From Vulcanisaeta sp. JCM 14467 (GTDB lineage Archaea; Thermoproteota; Thermoprotei; Thermoproteales; Thermocladiaceae), in NCBI RefSeq assembly GCF_001316245.1, contig NZ_BBDM01000007.1:61043-125042 (forward strand): DNA of 64,000 bases, in the 5' to 3' direction. Shown here in pieces: positions 1 through 10,500 of the stretch. Both the position numbers and the translations under genes were made by a program. How positions within the stretch are numbered: position 1 is the stretch's first letter; each line of letters begins with the position of its first letter. The notes under the pieces are model-generated. The model saw nothing but the letters and a program-made list of their open reading frames with translations. It had not been told where the DNA came from and did no database searches.

Positions 1-700
1 TCAGGTTCGCACCATTCAACGCCGTTGACCAGGTGGATAAGTTGGTGACTGAGGATTTAGCCGCAGCAATTGTTGAGCCAATACAGGGCGAGGGCGGTGT
101 TAACCCGGCTAAGCAGAATTCCTTAGGGCGCTTAGGCAGGTAACTAGGGAGAGGAATGTGCTCCTGATATTCGACGAGGTACAGACAGGCTTCGGCAGGA
201 CTGGGCGTGTCTGGGCCTTTGAGAATTACGGCGTTGAGCCCGACATATTCACGGCAGGTAAGTCCATAGCAGGCGGCTTACCAATAGGGGTCACTGTGGT
301 GAGGAGGGAGTTTGGTGATGTCTTTGAGCCTGGGGAGCACGGCTCAACCTTCGCGGGTAATCCCCTGGTCATGGCCGCGGCTAAGGCCGGCGTTGAAGTA
401 TTACTAGGCGAGAATGTGCCAGAGAGGGTTAGGGCCGTGGGTGATAGGTTCATGAGGATTCTCGAGGATGAACTCAACGGTTTAAAGGCGGTGCTTAGGG
501 TCAAGGGCATGGGACTGATGCTGGGTGTGGAGCTTAGGAGGAGGGCTGACCCATACATTGATAGGCTGATCAACATGGGGTTACTGACCAGCGTGGCCGG
601 TGGGACTACAGTGAGGTTATTACCGCCGTACTGCATAACCGATGAGGACTTGGAAGCCGCTGTGAAGGCTCTTAAGGCAGTGTTTTCTGACTCCTCATGA
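1..700 (+). CDS. lysJ: LysW-gamma-L-lysine/ornithine aminotransferase, 5'-truncated, frameshifted
   Basis: Class III PLP-dependent aminotransferase that converts the LysW-bound semialdehyde to LysW-bound lysine (or ornithine). The window opens inside the gene; only the C-terminal two thirds are present. The segment reads IVEPIQGEGGVNPA, then LLIFDEVQTGFGRTG (the PLP-ring Asp) and TAGKSIAGGLPIG with the Schiff-base lysine, followed by GSTFAGNPL. A one-base loss near position 113 (the codons for lysine then proline read aag-ca) shifts the frame; with it restored the reading continues as PEFLRALRQVTRERN. The 3' end overlaps the convergent downstream gene by about 29 bp. Acetylornithine aminotransferase (ArgD) is the closest alternative; LysW, LysX and LysZ next door favour the carrier-protein version. 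Confidence 0.88.
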
Positions 701-2055
701 CCTCGTTAAGAACCTCACTTAAATCCTCATTACTCAATGGCTCTCTCCTTAAACCCTCATCGTACAACTGCATGATCCTCCTATACATGGCATCAACCAG
801 GTCAGGTGATGGGTCCATACCATGAGCCTCAACCAATACTCTATCGATGATCTGCCTGAGTACGGGCCGATGACTATGTTAGCCCTGCGGCCAATTACCT
901 CAGGATCCATTGATAGGTACGTCATTGGGTTCCTCAACTGGGCATCCACATGAATGCCCGCCGCTGTTGTGAAGGCATTCTCACCAACGATTGGTTGGTA
1001 CCTGGGCACCTGGTAATTGAGACTCCTGAACTCCTCCGCAATTTTACTAATTACCTTAGGGTTCATACCATCAAATGAGCCCTGATCCTGGCATACCAAA
1101 TGACCAGGGCCTCAATGGGTACATTGCCCGCCCTCTCGCCAATGCCGAGTAGTGTACCGTTGTTTACCGAGGCTCCGTAAAGCCAGGCAGCCACCGCGTT
1201 GGGTACTGCCATGTAGTAGTCACCGTGCCCATGAAATTCAAGTGACTCACTGGGTATGCCCAGGGCCTTCCTAAGGACCCAGACTAACTTGGGAATGCTG
1301 TAGGGTAGTGGTGCGAATGGGTATGGGACACCAACGCCCGTGGTGTCCGGCAGCTTAATCGTGATCTCAACGCCATATCTCTCCCCAAGCCTTAGGAGCT
1401 TCTCCACGAATGGTATTACGAAGCCGATCACGTCGGACCTAGTCACATCCTCAAGGGAACACCTAAGCCTAATACCCTCCTTGAGCGCGTACTCGGCGGT
1501 CTCGAGGTATTTACTCACGATTCTGTCCCTAGTGGAGTTGAACTTATACCTAATGTGTATGTCCGATATGGACATGAGCATTACCATCTCATCAAGCCCA
1601 GCATCCCTAACTAACCTAACATCCTCAACCCTAGCCCTACCCCAACCAATGACCTTAGGCCACTCAAGGCCTAGGTCCCTAACGGCCTCAACCAACTCCC
1701 TATCTCTACGACTATATAGAAAGAACTCACTCCTAATGATGCGGCCGCTCCCATTGTCCAGGTCGGCCAACAACCTAAATAATCTAACGGCGTCATCGAT
1801 TGAGTAATAAACATAGAATGCCTGCTGCCCATCCCTAAACGTAGTATCGGTAATAAATAATCTCTCAGGCGGTTCAGGGTCTATGTTTATGCCGTCAGTC
1901 ATTAACCTGGGAGGCAACGGCCACTGCTTAATAACGGCTTCATCCAGCTCTTCATAATCAATACCCTCACGCCTTAATAGCTGCCTTAGTAATTCGTTTT
2001 CATTACCTCCCTGGAATCGTAGGGTCTGGTTAGTACCTGCTTCAATGGGAACCAC
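672..2055 (-). CDS. Homocitrate synthase / 2-isopropylmalate synthase family enzyme, frameshifted
   Basis: DRE-TIM metallolyase. The N-terminal region carries FITDTTFRDGQQA, the metal and substrate-binding signature of the family, and later EFHGHGDYYMAVPNA, the HxH metal site, and NNGTLLGIGERAGNVP. In a LysW cluster the likely reaction is acetyl-CoA plus 2-oxoglutarate to homocitrate, the first step of lysine synthesis, but citramalate or isopropylmalate synthase cannot be excluded. Two frameshifts are visible, near 1080-1095 and near 862-872; beyond the second the reading VLRQIIDRVLVEAHGMDP continues to a stop at 672. About 460 aa, normal for the family. A TATA box at 2081-2090 lies about 30 nt before a GTG at 2055, which I prefer to the AT-rich upstream extension reaching 2112. 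Confidence 0.8.
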
Positions 2056-2080
2056 CCAGGTATTTCGTGAAGTAAATAAT

Positions 2081-2090
2081 TTATAAATTT
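2081..2090 (-). promoter_or_regulatory. TATA box of the homocitrate-synthase-like gene
   Basis: On the minus strand this reads as an AT-only element centred about 30 nt before the GTG at 2055. There is no Shine-Dalgarno sequence between them, so a leaderless transcript is expected. Confidence 0.5.
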
Positions 2091-2124
2091 TACCCTTAAT
2101 AATAAATAACAATTTAAATATTAC

Positions 2125-3198
2125 TTACCTATAAATACTCATAAATTCACTCACCGCATGCTTATATACCTCAATGGCCTTGAGATAATCATCAATGAGT
2201 ATGTACTCCTCGAGTGAGTGTGAGAATGTGCCGTCACCAGGTCCGTAGGCAACCATGTTCCTAGTTAACACAACCAGGTCATTCATGTCGCTTGTGCCCC
2301 ACTTCCTAGCCAGCACGGGTCCCCTACCCAGTACCTTAATTATTGCCCTAGACACAGCCCTGGCGCTGGCGTTATTGACAGGGACCTCCACAGGCTCTGT
2401 GCACCACCTAACATTAATGCTTACGGAACCCCCATACCTACTAAGCACCTCATTAACCGCATTCTCAACATCCTCGCATGACCTGCCCGGCGGTATCCTA
2501 ACGTCAAGTATTAACCTGCAGTTGCTCGGTATCATGTTCTCCGCCTCACCGCAGTTAATCATTGTTGGCGTTACTAGGAAATTCTCATAGGACGTGCCGG
2601 CGCCCAGTGCATTCCATAGGTCCCTGTAAACATTCATTGCGATGAGTATTGAGTTTGAGTCCAGGTCTGGATTTGACGCATGCCCTCCCCTGGTCCTCAC
2701 GTTAACCTCAATCTTAGTACCACCCCTGTACTTAGTGACCACCCTATCCACGCCGGTTGGCTCACCAACAATTATGCCGCTGGGCCTCGGCACGTGGTTA
2801 CCAGTTATTAAATGCCTAGTGCCCAGGCTATCACCCTCCTCATGTACAACCGCTGCCAGCACGAGGGTTCCCCTGCTCAACTCGCTCTCCATGAAGGCTA
2901 TCGTCATTGCCATTAACGGGCCCTTATCATCACTGGCACCCCTGCCAATGATTTTATCACCCTCACGCCTAACCTCTATGAAGCCTGGCACGGTGTCCAT
3001 ATGCGCATGAAGCCATAGCACAGGCTCGCCACTACCCCTAATGGCGATTACATTACCAACATCATCAATCCTAGCCTCAAACCCATTCATAATGAGTAAT
3101 TCCGATAGGAACTCCGCGAGTTCATGTTCACCACCCGTGGGTGAGTAAATGTTCAGGGCCTCCATGAGTAATTTTAACCTGGCCTCATCGCTGAACAT
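2125..3198 (-). CDS. lysK: LysW-lysine/ornithine hydrolase (M20 family)
   Basis: Metal-dependent carboxypeptidase-like hydrolase that releases lysine or ornithine from the C-terminal glutamate of LysW. Residues around 65-75 read LWLHAHMDTVPG (first zinc ligand His and catalytic Asp), then GASDDKGPL (bridging Asp) and AAVVHEEGDSLGT (catalytic Glu pair), and a dimerisation-domain stretch GGTKIEVNVRTRGGHAS. About 357 aa, usual size. It follows lysX directly: the lysX stop overlaps a TTG at 3204, but a GAGGGG element six bases before the ATG at 3198 favours the ATG. Translational coupling with lysX is likely. Confidence 0.9.
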   Translation of the reverse strand: MFSDEARLKLLMEALNIYSPTGGEHELAEFLSELLIMNGFEARIDDVGNVIAIRGSGEPVLWLHAHMDTVPGFIEVRREGDKIIGRGASDDKGPLMAMTIAFMESELSRGTLVLAAVVHEEGDSLGTRHLITGNHVPRPSGIIVGEPTGVDRVVTKYRGGTKIEVNVRTRGGHASNPDLDSNSILIAMNVYRDLWNALGAGTSYENFLVTPTMINCGEAENMIPSNCRLILDVRIPPGRSCEDVENAVNEVLSRYGGSVSINVRWCTEPVEVPVNNASARAVSRAIIKVLGRGPVLARKWGTSDMNDLVVLTRNMVAYGPGDGTFSHSLEEYILIDDYLKAIEVYKHAVSEFMSIYR

Positions 3199-3200
3199 TC

Positions 3201-4058
3201 TCAACCCCTCTTGACAACGTCTCTAACAAGCTCCGCAATTCGCCTAGCAACGTTAACCCCAGTAACCCTCTGCACATTCTTAAACTCAGGCACCGTGTTG
3301 ACCTCAAGGACCTTGTAACCACCGTCAGACTCAACAACATCGACACCTACGTAATAAGCGCCTATTGCCTTAGTAGCCCTGACACTTATATCCTCAAGCT
3401 CTGGGTCGATCGTGACGGCCTCTGCCCTACCGCCCCTGGCAGTGTTTGTCCTCCAATCATCATTAACCGCGTATCTGTAGATCGCGGCAACAGCCTCATC
3501 ACCAACCACCGTCACCCTAATGTCCCTACCAGGCTTTCTAACGAACTCCTGGATCAGGTAAGTCTCGTACTGCGGATTCTCCATGGAACTCCTATGTCTC
3601 GCCAGCAATGCGAAGTCCTCGGTGCTACCCGCCAGGCTCACGAGCCTACCCCAGGAACCATGTATAGGCTTAACAATAGCTGGGAAGCCAATGATGCCCA
3701 GGGCCTTGGTTGCAGACTCGCTGGATAGGGCTACTACTGTGTTTGGTATTGGTACACCGAAGCGGTTAAGTATTGCCAGGGTTACGGCCTTATTATTCCC
3801 AATCATTATTGAGGCATACGGGTTTATTGACCTACCGCCAATCACCTCGTACATTTGCGATAGTAACTGCGTCCTGGTCTGGCTAACAGTCCTTATGAAT
3901 GCGATACCGACCTCGTTGACTCCAGGGAATTCGAAGATTACTTCCTCAGCGTTCACGAGCCTATAATTAATGCCCAGGTTGTCGAATTCCCTAATTAGGA
4001 GCTTCTCGTCGAGCCTTATGGTGTCGTAGAGGAAGTGTACGACTTCAATCAGAACCAC
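3201..4058 (-). CDS. lysX: LysW-aminoadipate/glutamate ligase (LysX/ArgX family)
   Basis: RimK-type ATP-grasp ligase that attaches alpha-aminoadipate (lysine route) or glutamate (arginine route) to the C-terminal Glu of LysW. The protein reads GFPAIVKPIHGSWGRLV in the ATP-binding subdomain, YLIQEFVRKPGRDIRV in the lid and VLEVNTVPEFKN near the C-terminus with the Mg-binding Glu and Asn. 285 aa, standard length. The GTG start at 4058 lies three bases after the lysW stop and behind a GGGGAG element inside lysW. Only one ligase gene is seen here, so substrate choice between aminoadipate and glutamate is not settled by context. Confidence 0.92.
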   Translation of the reverse strand: MVLIEVVHFLYDTIRLDEKLLIREFDNLGINYRLVNAEEVIFEFPGVNEVGIAFIRTVSQTRTQLLSQMYEVIGGRSINPYASIMIGNNKAVTLAILNRFGVPIPNTVVALSSESATKALGIIGFPAIVKPIHGSWGRLVSLAGSTEDFALLARHRSSMENPQYETYLIQEFVRKPGRDIRVTVVGDEAVAAIYRYAVNDDWRTNTARGGRAEAVTIDPELEDISVRATKAIGAYYVGVDVVESDGGYKVLEVNTVPEFKNVQRVTGVNVARRIAELVRDVVKRG

Positions 4059-4061
4059 CCC

Positions 4062-4238
4062 TTATTCTCCCCAATCCTCCTCCTCAACCTTAATAATCTT
4101 CAGCTGGATCAACCCATTCTGAATAACCACTTGGTACTTCTGACCACAGCTCGGGCAGCTTATCAACTCACCATCGAGTACGTCATCCGGCACCTCTATG
4201 TCTGCTCCACAGACCTGGCAGGAGACTTTGGTTGGCAT
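4062..4238 (-). CDS. lysW: LysW amino-group carrier protein
   Basis: 58-residue acidic carrier protein, found by direct translation. It has two CxxC knuckles (SCQVCGADIEVPDD and ISCPSCGQKY) that bind one zinc, and ends in EEEDWGE, the exact C-terminal EDWGE motif whose terminal glutamate carries the growing lysine or ornithine. All intermediates of the LysX-LysZ-LysY-LysJ-LysK route are held on this tail. It is the first gene of the lysW-lysX-lysK operon. A strong TATA box at 4260-4269 sits about 27 nt before the ATG with no Shine-Dalgarno, indicating a leaderless mRNA. Confidence 0.97.
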   Translation of the reverse strand: MPTKVSCQVCGADIEVPDDVLDGELISCPSCGQKYQVVIQNGLIQLKIIKVEEEDWGE

Positions 4239-4259
4239 CAGTACTGCGTGAATATAACC

Positions 4260-4269
4260 TATTTATAAG
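4260..4269 (-). promoter_or_regulatory. TATA box of the lysW-lysX-lysK operon
   Basis: The minus strand reads CTTATAAATA, a near-ideal crenarchaeal TATA box, centred 27 nt before the lysW ATG. It should drive lysW, lysX and lysK as one leaderless transcript. Confidence 0.65.
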
Positions 4270-4325
4270 CGTTATGGTCAATGCGGGAGGTTTTATAAAT
4301 AATATGGAGTAGATATATACTAACC

Positions 4326-5144
4326 TTAGGAGTTACTGGACGGGACTACATGCGTGCCTAAGCCATTAATTGCTGATGTTATTGGTCTTTCGATGGTGCC
4401 GTTGGATATTATCGTGTATATACCCCTACCCGCCAACTGAGCAGCCGTGTACACTTTCCTCTTCATACCGCCCCTAACCTCGGGATTCTTAAATAACCCC
4501 TGGGCCTCAGCGGCATTAACCCTACTAATGACCTTACCATTCACAATAACGCCATCAACATCCGTGAGGATCACGGCATAGTTAGGCATTAGTGAGGTCG
4601 ACAAGACCTCGAGTGCTTGGTCCCCATCAACATTTAATGCACTGCCCGTCTTATTGTCCATGGCTATTGGCGCTATGACGGGCGTAAATCCATCATTAAG
4701 CAGTCTCATTATAAAGTCCCTATTGGCACTCTCTATCTTGCCCGTATAACCACCATCAACAACCCTCTCCCTACCCCTCTCATCAATTATTATCATACTC
4801 TCCCTCCTCCTAGCCCTGAGAAGCCCAGCGTCAAGGCCTGATAGGCCAATGGCATTAACGCCAACGCCCTGCAACCTACTCACCAAGTCCTTATTTAGGT
4901 ACATCATGCCCATCACATAGACCCTCAGTGTCTCTAGGTCCGTATACCTACTCGTGACACCGCTGGGGCTTGTTACGAACTTGGGCTTAATCCCCATCCT
5001 CTCCATTAACTCATTTATGAAGTAGCCACCGCCGTGGACGAGGATTACCCTATGGCCATTACCGATTAATTCAGGGACCTCCCTAATGAGGTTATCAACG
5101 TCCTTCCTTATCACTGACCCACCAACCTTTATTATTATGAGCAT
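4326..5144 (-). CDS. lysZ: LysW-aminoadipate/glutamate kinase
   Basis: Amino-acid kinase family member that phosphorylates the side-chain carboxylate of LysW-bound aminoadipate (or glutamate). It begins MLIIIKVGGSVI with the phosphate-binding lysine and glycines, has VILVHGGGYFINELM for the substrate loop, FTPVIAPIAMD and NVDGDQALEVLS in the middle and AVILTDVDGVI near the nucleotide site. About 272 aa. The ATG at 5144 is preferred to the GTG at 5147; an AT-rich TATA region lies at about 5165-5180. The matching reductase (LysY) is not in the window and may lie left of position 1 beside lysJ. Confidence 0.9.
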   Translation of the reverse strand: MLIIIKVGGSVIRKDVDNLIREVPELIGNGHRVILVHGGGYFINELMERMGIKPKFVTSPSGVTSRYTDLETLRVYVMGMMYLNKDLVSRLQGVGVNAIGLSGLDAGLLRARRRESMIIIDERGRERVVDGGYTGKIESANRDFIMRLLNDGFTPVIAPIAMDNKTGSALNVDGDQALEVLSTSLMPNYAVILTDVDGVIVNGKVISRVNAAEAQGLFKNPEVRGGMKRKVYTAAQLAGRGIYTIISNGTIERPITSAINGLGTHVVPSSNS

Positions 5145-5214
5145 CACTGTGGGGTTGCGCTAAAATATTATAAATATTGCCATGAATGAGGTATTTAGAA
5201 TCATAATTCGCAAT

Positions 5215-6411
5215 TTAGAGCGAGCCCCTCAAATCATTAATAGCCCTGTTGATCCTTTCAACGCCTAACTGCAGTCTATCAATACTCTCTACCACGAATG
5301 ATATCCTGATGGCTGACCTATAAACATCGCTGAAGTAGGTGCCCGGTATTACGGTTACCCCATACCTCTCAAGCAACGCCTCGGCGAACCTCTCGGAATC
5401 CCTTATGTACTTCGATAGGTCAACGAAGACAAACATCGAGCCTCTAGGAACGATAAACCTGGACTCGGGTAGGTACTCCCTCAATGCCTTAACCACCGCA
5501 TCCCTCCTGGACCTATACTCATCAATTATATACTTTAGATGCCTCATCCTAACCTCAGACCTGAGGTATGCCGCCACGAACCTCTGGGCAAACACCGGTG
5601 GGCAGTAGGTCATTTCCTCGGCCGCGAGTTTTAGCTTCGGGATGGCATTGCTTGGGCCGTAGATAAAGCCCAACCTCCAACCTGGTATTCCTGGATCCTT
5701 CGAGAAGGTGTTTATTGATATCACGTGGTCAGGCGCGTACCTGTAAATGTAAGTGTGCTCGCCCTCGTAGATCAACGTCCTATAGGCCTCATCAGACACT
5801 ATCCAGAAATCCTTATCCACGGCTAGGTCTGCTATAGCCCTCGCGGTCTCCCTATCAATTATATTGCCTGTCGGGTTGTCGGGGGATACGAGGACCAATG
5901 CCTTCGTCTTATTTGTTACTAATTCCTTAAGCTTCTCAATATCAACCCTAAACCCATCATCCATGCTCAGGTAAAGTCTCCTCACCCTACCGCCGAAGTA
6001 CTCAATTATTGGCTTATACCCAAAGTACGTTGGGTCAAGTAGTATGACCTCATCGCCCGGGTTCAGTATTGTCATGAATGTTGCGAACATCCCCTCCTGA
6101 CCGCCCGCTATAACAACTATGTTGTCTGGGTTAACGTCAATACCGCCAAGCCTCTTTAAATCCTCGGAAATCGCCTCCCTCAACTCCAGAACACCCTGGC
6201 TGGGCGTGTAGCCGTAAAGCTCCATGCCACTCTCCTCAATCAACTGCTTAGCCAGTAATGACCTGATCTCGATGGGCGGCGGTATCCCGGGTTGTCCAGC
6301 TGATAGGTTTATGATATCCCTCCTCTCACGCCTTAACCTCTCCCTAATTGCGTCAATCCTCCTGGTCGGGCTTTCCCTCAGGAAGGTTATTGATTGAGAG
6401 AAGCCGCGCAT
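5215..6411 (-). CDS. Class I/II aminotransferase, candidate 2-aminoadipate aminotransferase
   Basis: PLP enzyme of fold type I. Visible motifs are NLSAGQPGIPPP near the N-terminus, GGQEGMFATFMTILNPGDEV (cofactor phosphate site), SPDNPTGNII, WIVSDEAYRTLIYEG and INTFSKDPGIPGWRLGF, which holds the Schiff-base lysine. About 398 aa. In this cluster a role as LysN (2-oxoadipate to 2-aminoadipate) is reasonable; aspartate or aromatic aminotransferase is the alternative. The longest frame starts at 6483 but the extension is low-complexity promoter sequence: an AT-only TATA box at 6431-6440 lies about 24 nt before the ATG at 6411, which I take as the start. Divergent from carA. Confidence 0.82.
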   Translation of the reverse strand: MRGFSQSITFLRESPTRRIDAIRERLRRERRDIINLSAGQPGIPPPIEIRSLLAKQLIEESGMELYGYTPSQGVLELREAISEDLKRLGGIDVNPDNIVVIAGGQEGMFATFMTILNPGDEVILLDPTYFGYKPIIEYFGGRVRRLYLSMDDGFRVDIEKLKELVTNKTKALVLVSPDNPTGNIIDRETARAIADLAVDKDFWIVSDEAYRTLIYEGEHTYIYRYAPDHVISINTFSKDPGIPGWRLGFIYGPSNAIPKLKLAAEEMTYCPPVFAQRFVAAYLRSEVRMRHLKYIIDEYRSRRDAVVKALREYLPESRFIVPRGSMFVFVDLSKYIRDSERFAEALLERYGVTVIPGTYFSDVYRSAIRISFVVESIDRLQLGVERINRAINDLRGSL

Positions 6412-6430
6412 TGCAGTCCCTATTTTAAAC

Positions 6431-6440
6431 AAATATATAT
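6431..6440 (-). promoter_or_regulatory. TATA box of the aminotransferase gene
   Basis: An ATATATAT-type element 24 nt before the chosen ATG at 6411. It rules against the longer start at 6483. It forms a back-to-back promoter pair with carA. Confidence 0.55.
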
Positions 6441-6492
6441 ACATTATGTATTTAGCGTCGTGATGTAAGTGCCTTAAGGGCAAAGCTTATAA

Positions 6493-6502
6493 AATATTTA
6501 TA
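6493..6502 (+). promoter_or_regulatory. TATA box of carA-carB
   Basis: AATATTTATA centred about 29 nt before the TTG start of carA; no Shine-Dalgarno in between. Divergent to the aminotransferase promoter within a 115-bp intergenic space. Confidence 0.5.
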
Positions 6503-6526
6503 ATGAGGACGTCTGAATGATTCGGT

Positions 6527-7594
6527 TTGAGGAGGAGATACCTAGTGCTTCAGGATGGTAGTGTATACCGTGGATATGCCTTTGGGGCTGATAATGAGGT
6601 TGTTGGTGAGGTTGTCTTCACAACAGCTAATGTTGGTTACCCAGAGTCGTTAACGGACCCATCATACAGGGGGCAAATACTGGTGTTCACGAGCCCGTTA
6701 ATCGGTAATTACGGTACGTCACCCGACCAGTGGGAGAGCGACTCAATACAGGTTAGTGGTGCCGTGATCTTCGACCTAACAATGCCGAGCCACTACACAT
6801 CCATAATGAGCCTTGATGAGTGGTTTAGGAAGGATGGCGTGCCTGGCATTTATAGGGTGGATACCAGGGCATTGACTGTTAAGTTGAGGGAGGTTGGCGT
6901 AATGATGGGGGTCATTGCCGATGACGTTGATAGGGCCATGAGAATGCTCAGGGATGCCCCTAAGTACGATGATATTGACTTCACGAGACTCGTGACGCCA
7001 AGCAGCCCAATTTATTACGGTGATGATGACAAGCCCTGCATAGGCATTGTGGACTGCGGCGTTAAGATGAGCATTGTGAGGAATCTACTGAGCAGGGGTT
7101 TCAGGGTCGTTAGGTACCCATGCCACATGTGGAGGAAGGCCCTGGATAACTGCGATGGGGTTCTGCTGAGCAATGGTCCCGGCAACCCAAACCTACTGAC
7201 CTACCTGAGTGACGTGGCCACGGAGGTCATTAGGGATAGAATACCAACTCGGCATATGCCTAGGGCACCAGGTAATAGCCCTTGGGATCGGGGCAAGGAT
7301 TTACAAGATGAGGTATGGACATAGGGCAATCAACAAGCCTGTCCTGGACCTAATAAGGAATAAGGTCTACATAACGACCCACAACCACGGCTACGCAGTG
7401 GACCCTGAGAGCATTAAGGCACCGGCTTCAGGGTATGGGCCGTACAGCCTGATGATGGTACCGTGGAGGGCCTAGTGCATGAGAGACTGCCAATACTAAC
7501 GACGCAGTTCCACCCAGAGTCAAAGCCGGGCCCGTTGGATGCCAACTGGGTCTTTGATGAGTTCGCTAGGATGGTGATTAATCATGGACGTTAG
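6527..7594 (+). CDS. carA: Carbamoyl-phosphate synthase small (glutaminase) subunit, frameshifted
   Basis: Hydrolyses glutamine and passes ammonia to CarB for carbamoyl phosphate, used for citrulline and pyrimidines. The N-terminal domain reads [16 protein letters not shown] and [19 protein letters not shown]; the class I amidotransferase half has [27 protein letters not shown] with the catalytic Cys, TTHNHGYAV and [12 protein letters not shown] with His-Glu. The frame breaks near 7246 (before LGICLGHQ) and near 7424 ([13 protein letters not shown] resumes). Corrected length is about 356 aa, typical. TTG start behind a TATA box. The stop overlaps the carB start by 11 bp, so the two are co-translated. 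Confidence 0.92.
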
Positions 7595-10500
7595 GAAGGT
7601 CCTAGTTATTGGGAGTGGGCCGATCAAGATTGCGGAGGCTGCGGAGTTTGATTACAGCGGTATTCAGGCCTTGAAGGCTTATAAGGAGGAGGGCATAACC
7701 ACGGTTTTGGTAAACCCAAACGTGGCTACGGTACAGACCACGCGAGTATTCGCAGACAGGGTCTACCTGGTGCCCATTAAGCCCGAGTTCCTCGAGATTG
7801 TAATCGAGAAGGAGAGGCCAGACGCAATCGCCTGCGGCTTTGGAGGCCAAACAGCGCTTTCGGCCTGCGTTAACCTAAATGACTTGGGCATACTCAGGAA
7901 GTACGGTGTCAAGGTCCTGGGCACGCCAATAGAGGGCATTAGGTCCGCCCTGAGTAGGCAGTTGTTTAAGGACTTAATGAGTAGGCATGGAATACCGGTG
8001 CTACCCTCCAAGACCACGTACTCACTAAACGAGGCCCTAACCGCCGCCAGGGAGCTGGGCTACCCAATACTGGCCAGGGTATCCTTCAACCTAGGCGGTG
8101 CAGGGGCCTTCGTTGCGCGTAATGATGATGAATTGGTCAGTAAGTACCACAAGGCCCTGGCAATGAGCGAGATTAAGGAGGTCCTGGTCGAGAAGTACAT
8201 TGGTGGTTGGAAGGAGATCGAGTTCGAGGTAATGAGGGATCAGTACGGCGATTCCGTTGCCGTGGTCTGCATGGAGAACATAGACCCAATGGGCGTGCAC
8301 ACTGGCGACTCCGTGGTGGTTGCGCCCTGCTTAACGCTAACCAATGATGAGTATCAAAGGGCTAGGCTAATCTCGATTGGCGTCGCCAACGCCATAAACC
8401 TAATCGGCGAGTGCAACGTGCAGGTAGCAATTAACCCGAGGGGCCCTGAGATGTACGTGATAGAGACCAACCCAAGGATGAGCCGCTCAAGCGCCCTAGC
8501 CAGCAAGGCCTCAGGCTACCCACTGGCCTACATAGCGGCCAAGCTGACGCTTGGTTATAGGCTTAGCGAATTAATCAATAGGGTTACCGGCAGGACTGTG
8601 GCATCCTTCGAGCCGAGCCTAGACTACATCGTGGTCAAGATACCGCGTTGGGAGAGCGATAGGTTTGGCGTTGATGAGTCCCTGGGACCCGAGATGATGA
8701 GTATTGGCGAGGTTATGGGTATTGGTAGGACGCTTGAGGAGGCTTGGCAGAAGGCGGTTAGGATGCTCGACATTGGGGAGCCGGGCCTAGTTGGTGGTAG
8801 GATCTACGAGGAGGCGAGTGTTGAGGAGGCTATTAGGGTTGTCAAGGAGAGGAAGCCATACTGGTTCCTATACACAGCCGTACTACTCAGGGAGGGGTTC
8901 ACAGTCGATGAGATCAATGAGTGGACTGGCGTGGATAAGTTCTTCCTAAACGCCATCAGGAGGGTCGTGGAATTCTACGAGAGGTTGAGGAAGGGCGAGC
9001 CACTACCGCTTGAGGAGGCCTACGTGCTGGGCTTCAGCGAGGAGCAGTTGAGAAAGGCCCTGGGCAGTGAACCTGAGAGGAGGCTGCCAGTGATCAAGCA
9101 GATCGACACCCTGGCTGGTGAGTGGCCAGCATCAACGAACTACCTATACCTAACCCACGGTGGTGAGGTTGATGATAACACGGGGCCAGGCGTCGACGCC
9201 GTGGTGACCGGGGCCGGGGTCTTTAGGATTGGCGTTAGCGTCGAGTTTGATTGGTCCGTGGTCAATACCGTGCTCATGCTGAGGAGGCTCGGTTATAGGT
9301 TGGCATACTGAATTATAACCCGGAGACTGTGAGCACGGACTGGGACTTCGCGGATAAGCTCTTCTTCGACCAACTAACGCCAGAGACCCTCAGGAACATC
9401 CTGATTAAGGAGAAGCCAAAGCTCGTGGTCCTATGGGCTGGCGGGCAGATTGGGCAGAGACTCTATGGTAAGGCAAGGTCGTGGTTAATCGAGGGCGTTA
9501 GGATCCTGGGCACAAGCCCAGAGTCCGTGGACCTAGCCGAGGATAGGTCCAAGTTCTCGAAACTACTCGATGAGCTTGGTCTCGACCAACCGCCCTGGGC
9601 CTACGCATCAACTATTGAGGAGTTGATAGGACTTGTCGAGAGGTGGCTCGACTACCCAGTCATTGTTAGGCCCAGCTACGTACTTGGCGGGACCTACATG
9701 GCATTGCCAGGGATAGGCAGGAACTACTGAATTACGTCAATAGGGCCACCAGGATAAGCCCTGAGCACCCAGTCGTAGTGTCCAAGTTCATTGGCGATGG
9801 CGTCGAGACCGAGGTTGATGGCGTCAGCGATGGGAAGTCGGTCATTGTCGTGCCAGTGGAGCACATTGAGCCGCCCGGCGTTCACTCTGGGGATAGCACC
9901 ATGGTAATACCGCCCAGGGGCCTCGACTATAAATTGAACGATGAGTGGAGACTTAGGATGGCGGAGGCCTCGCTTAGGATCGCCAGGGCCCTGAACATAG
10001 TTGGCCCATTCAACATCCAGTTCATCGCCAGGGATAGGCTATACGTGATCGAGGCTAATGTTAGGTCGAGCAGGGCAATGCCCTTTACCAGCAAGGCCAC
10101 CGGCGTCAACCTCATGAACCTGTCGGTGAAGGCCGCCCTGGGTGGCCTGGGCATGGATAGGGAGTTCAGGGTGCTTAGGCCTAGGCGTTGGTGGGTTAAG
10201 GCGAGCCAATTCAGTTGGAGTAGGGTTAGGGGTTCATACCCGAGGCTTGGCCCTGTGATGTACAGCACCGGCGAGGTCGCCTCGAGTGGTAGGGTGTTTG
10301 AGGAGGCCCTGCTGAAGGCCTGGCTATCAACAACCCCGTCCAAGGTACCCAAGAGGAATGCCCTGGTTTACACCTACGATGAGTACCACGCTAAGGCGAT
10401 TGAGGAGGTGAGGAAGCACTTAGGTAAGTGGCTTACTATCCTCGACGACACCGAGGACGTGAGGGCCATGCTTAAGCAGGGTATGGTCGACATAGTGATT

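Noticed and set aside
1340..1807. A 155-codon plus-strand frame inside the homocitrate-synthase-like gene.
   Set aside because: The opposite strand has clear family motifs; Ser/Leu-rich composition is typical of antisense shadow frames in this genome.
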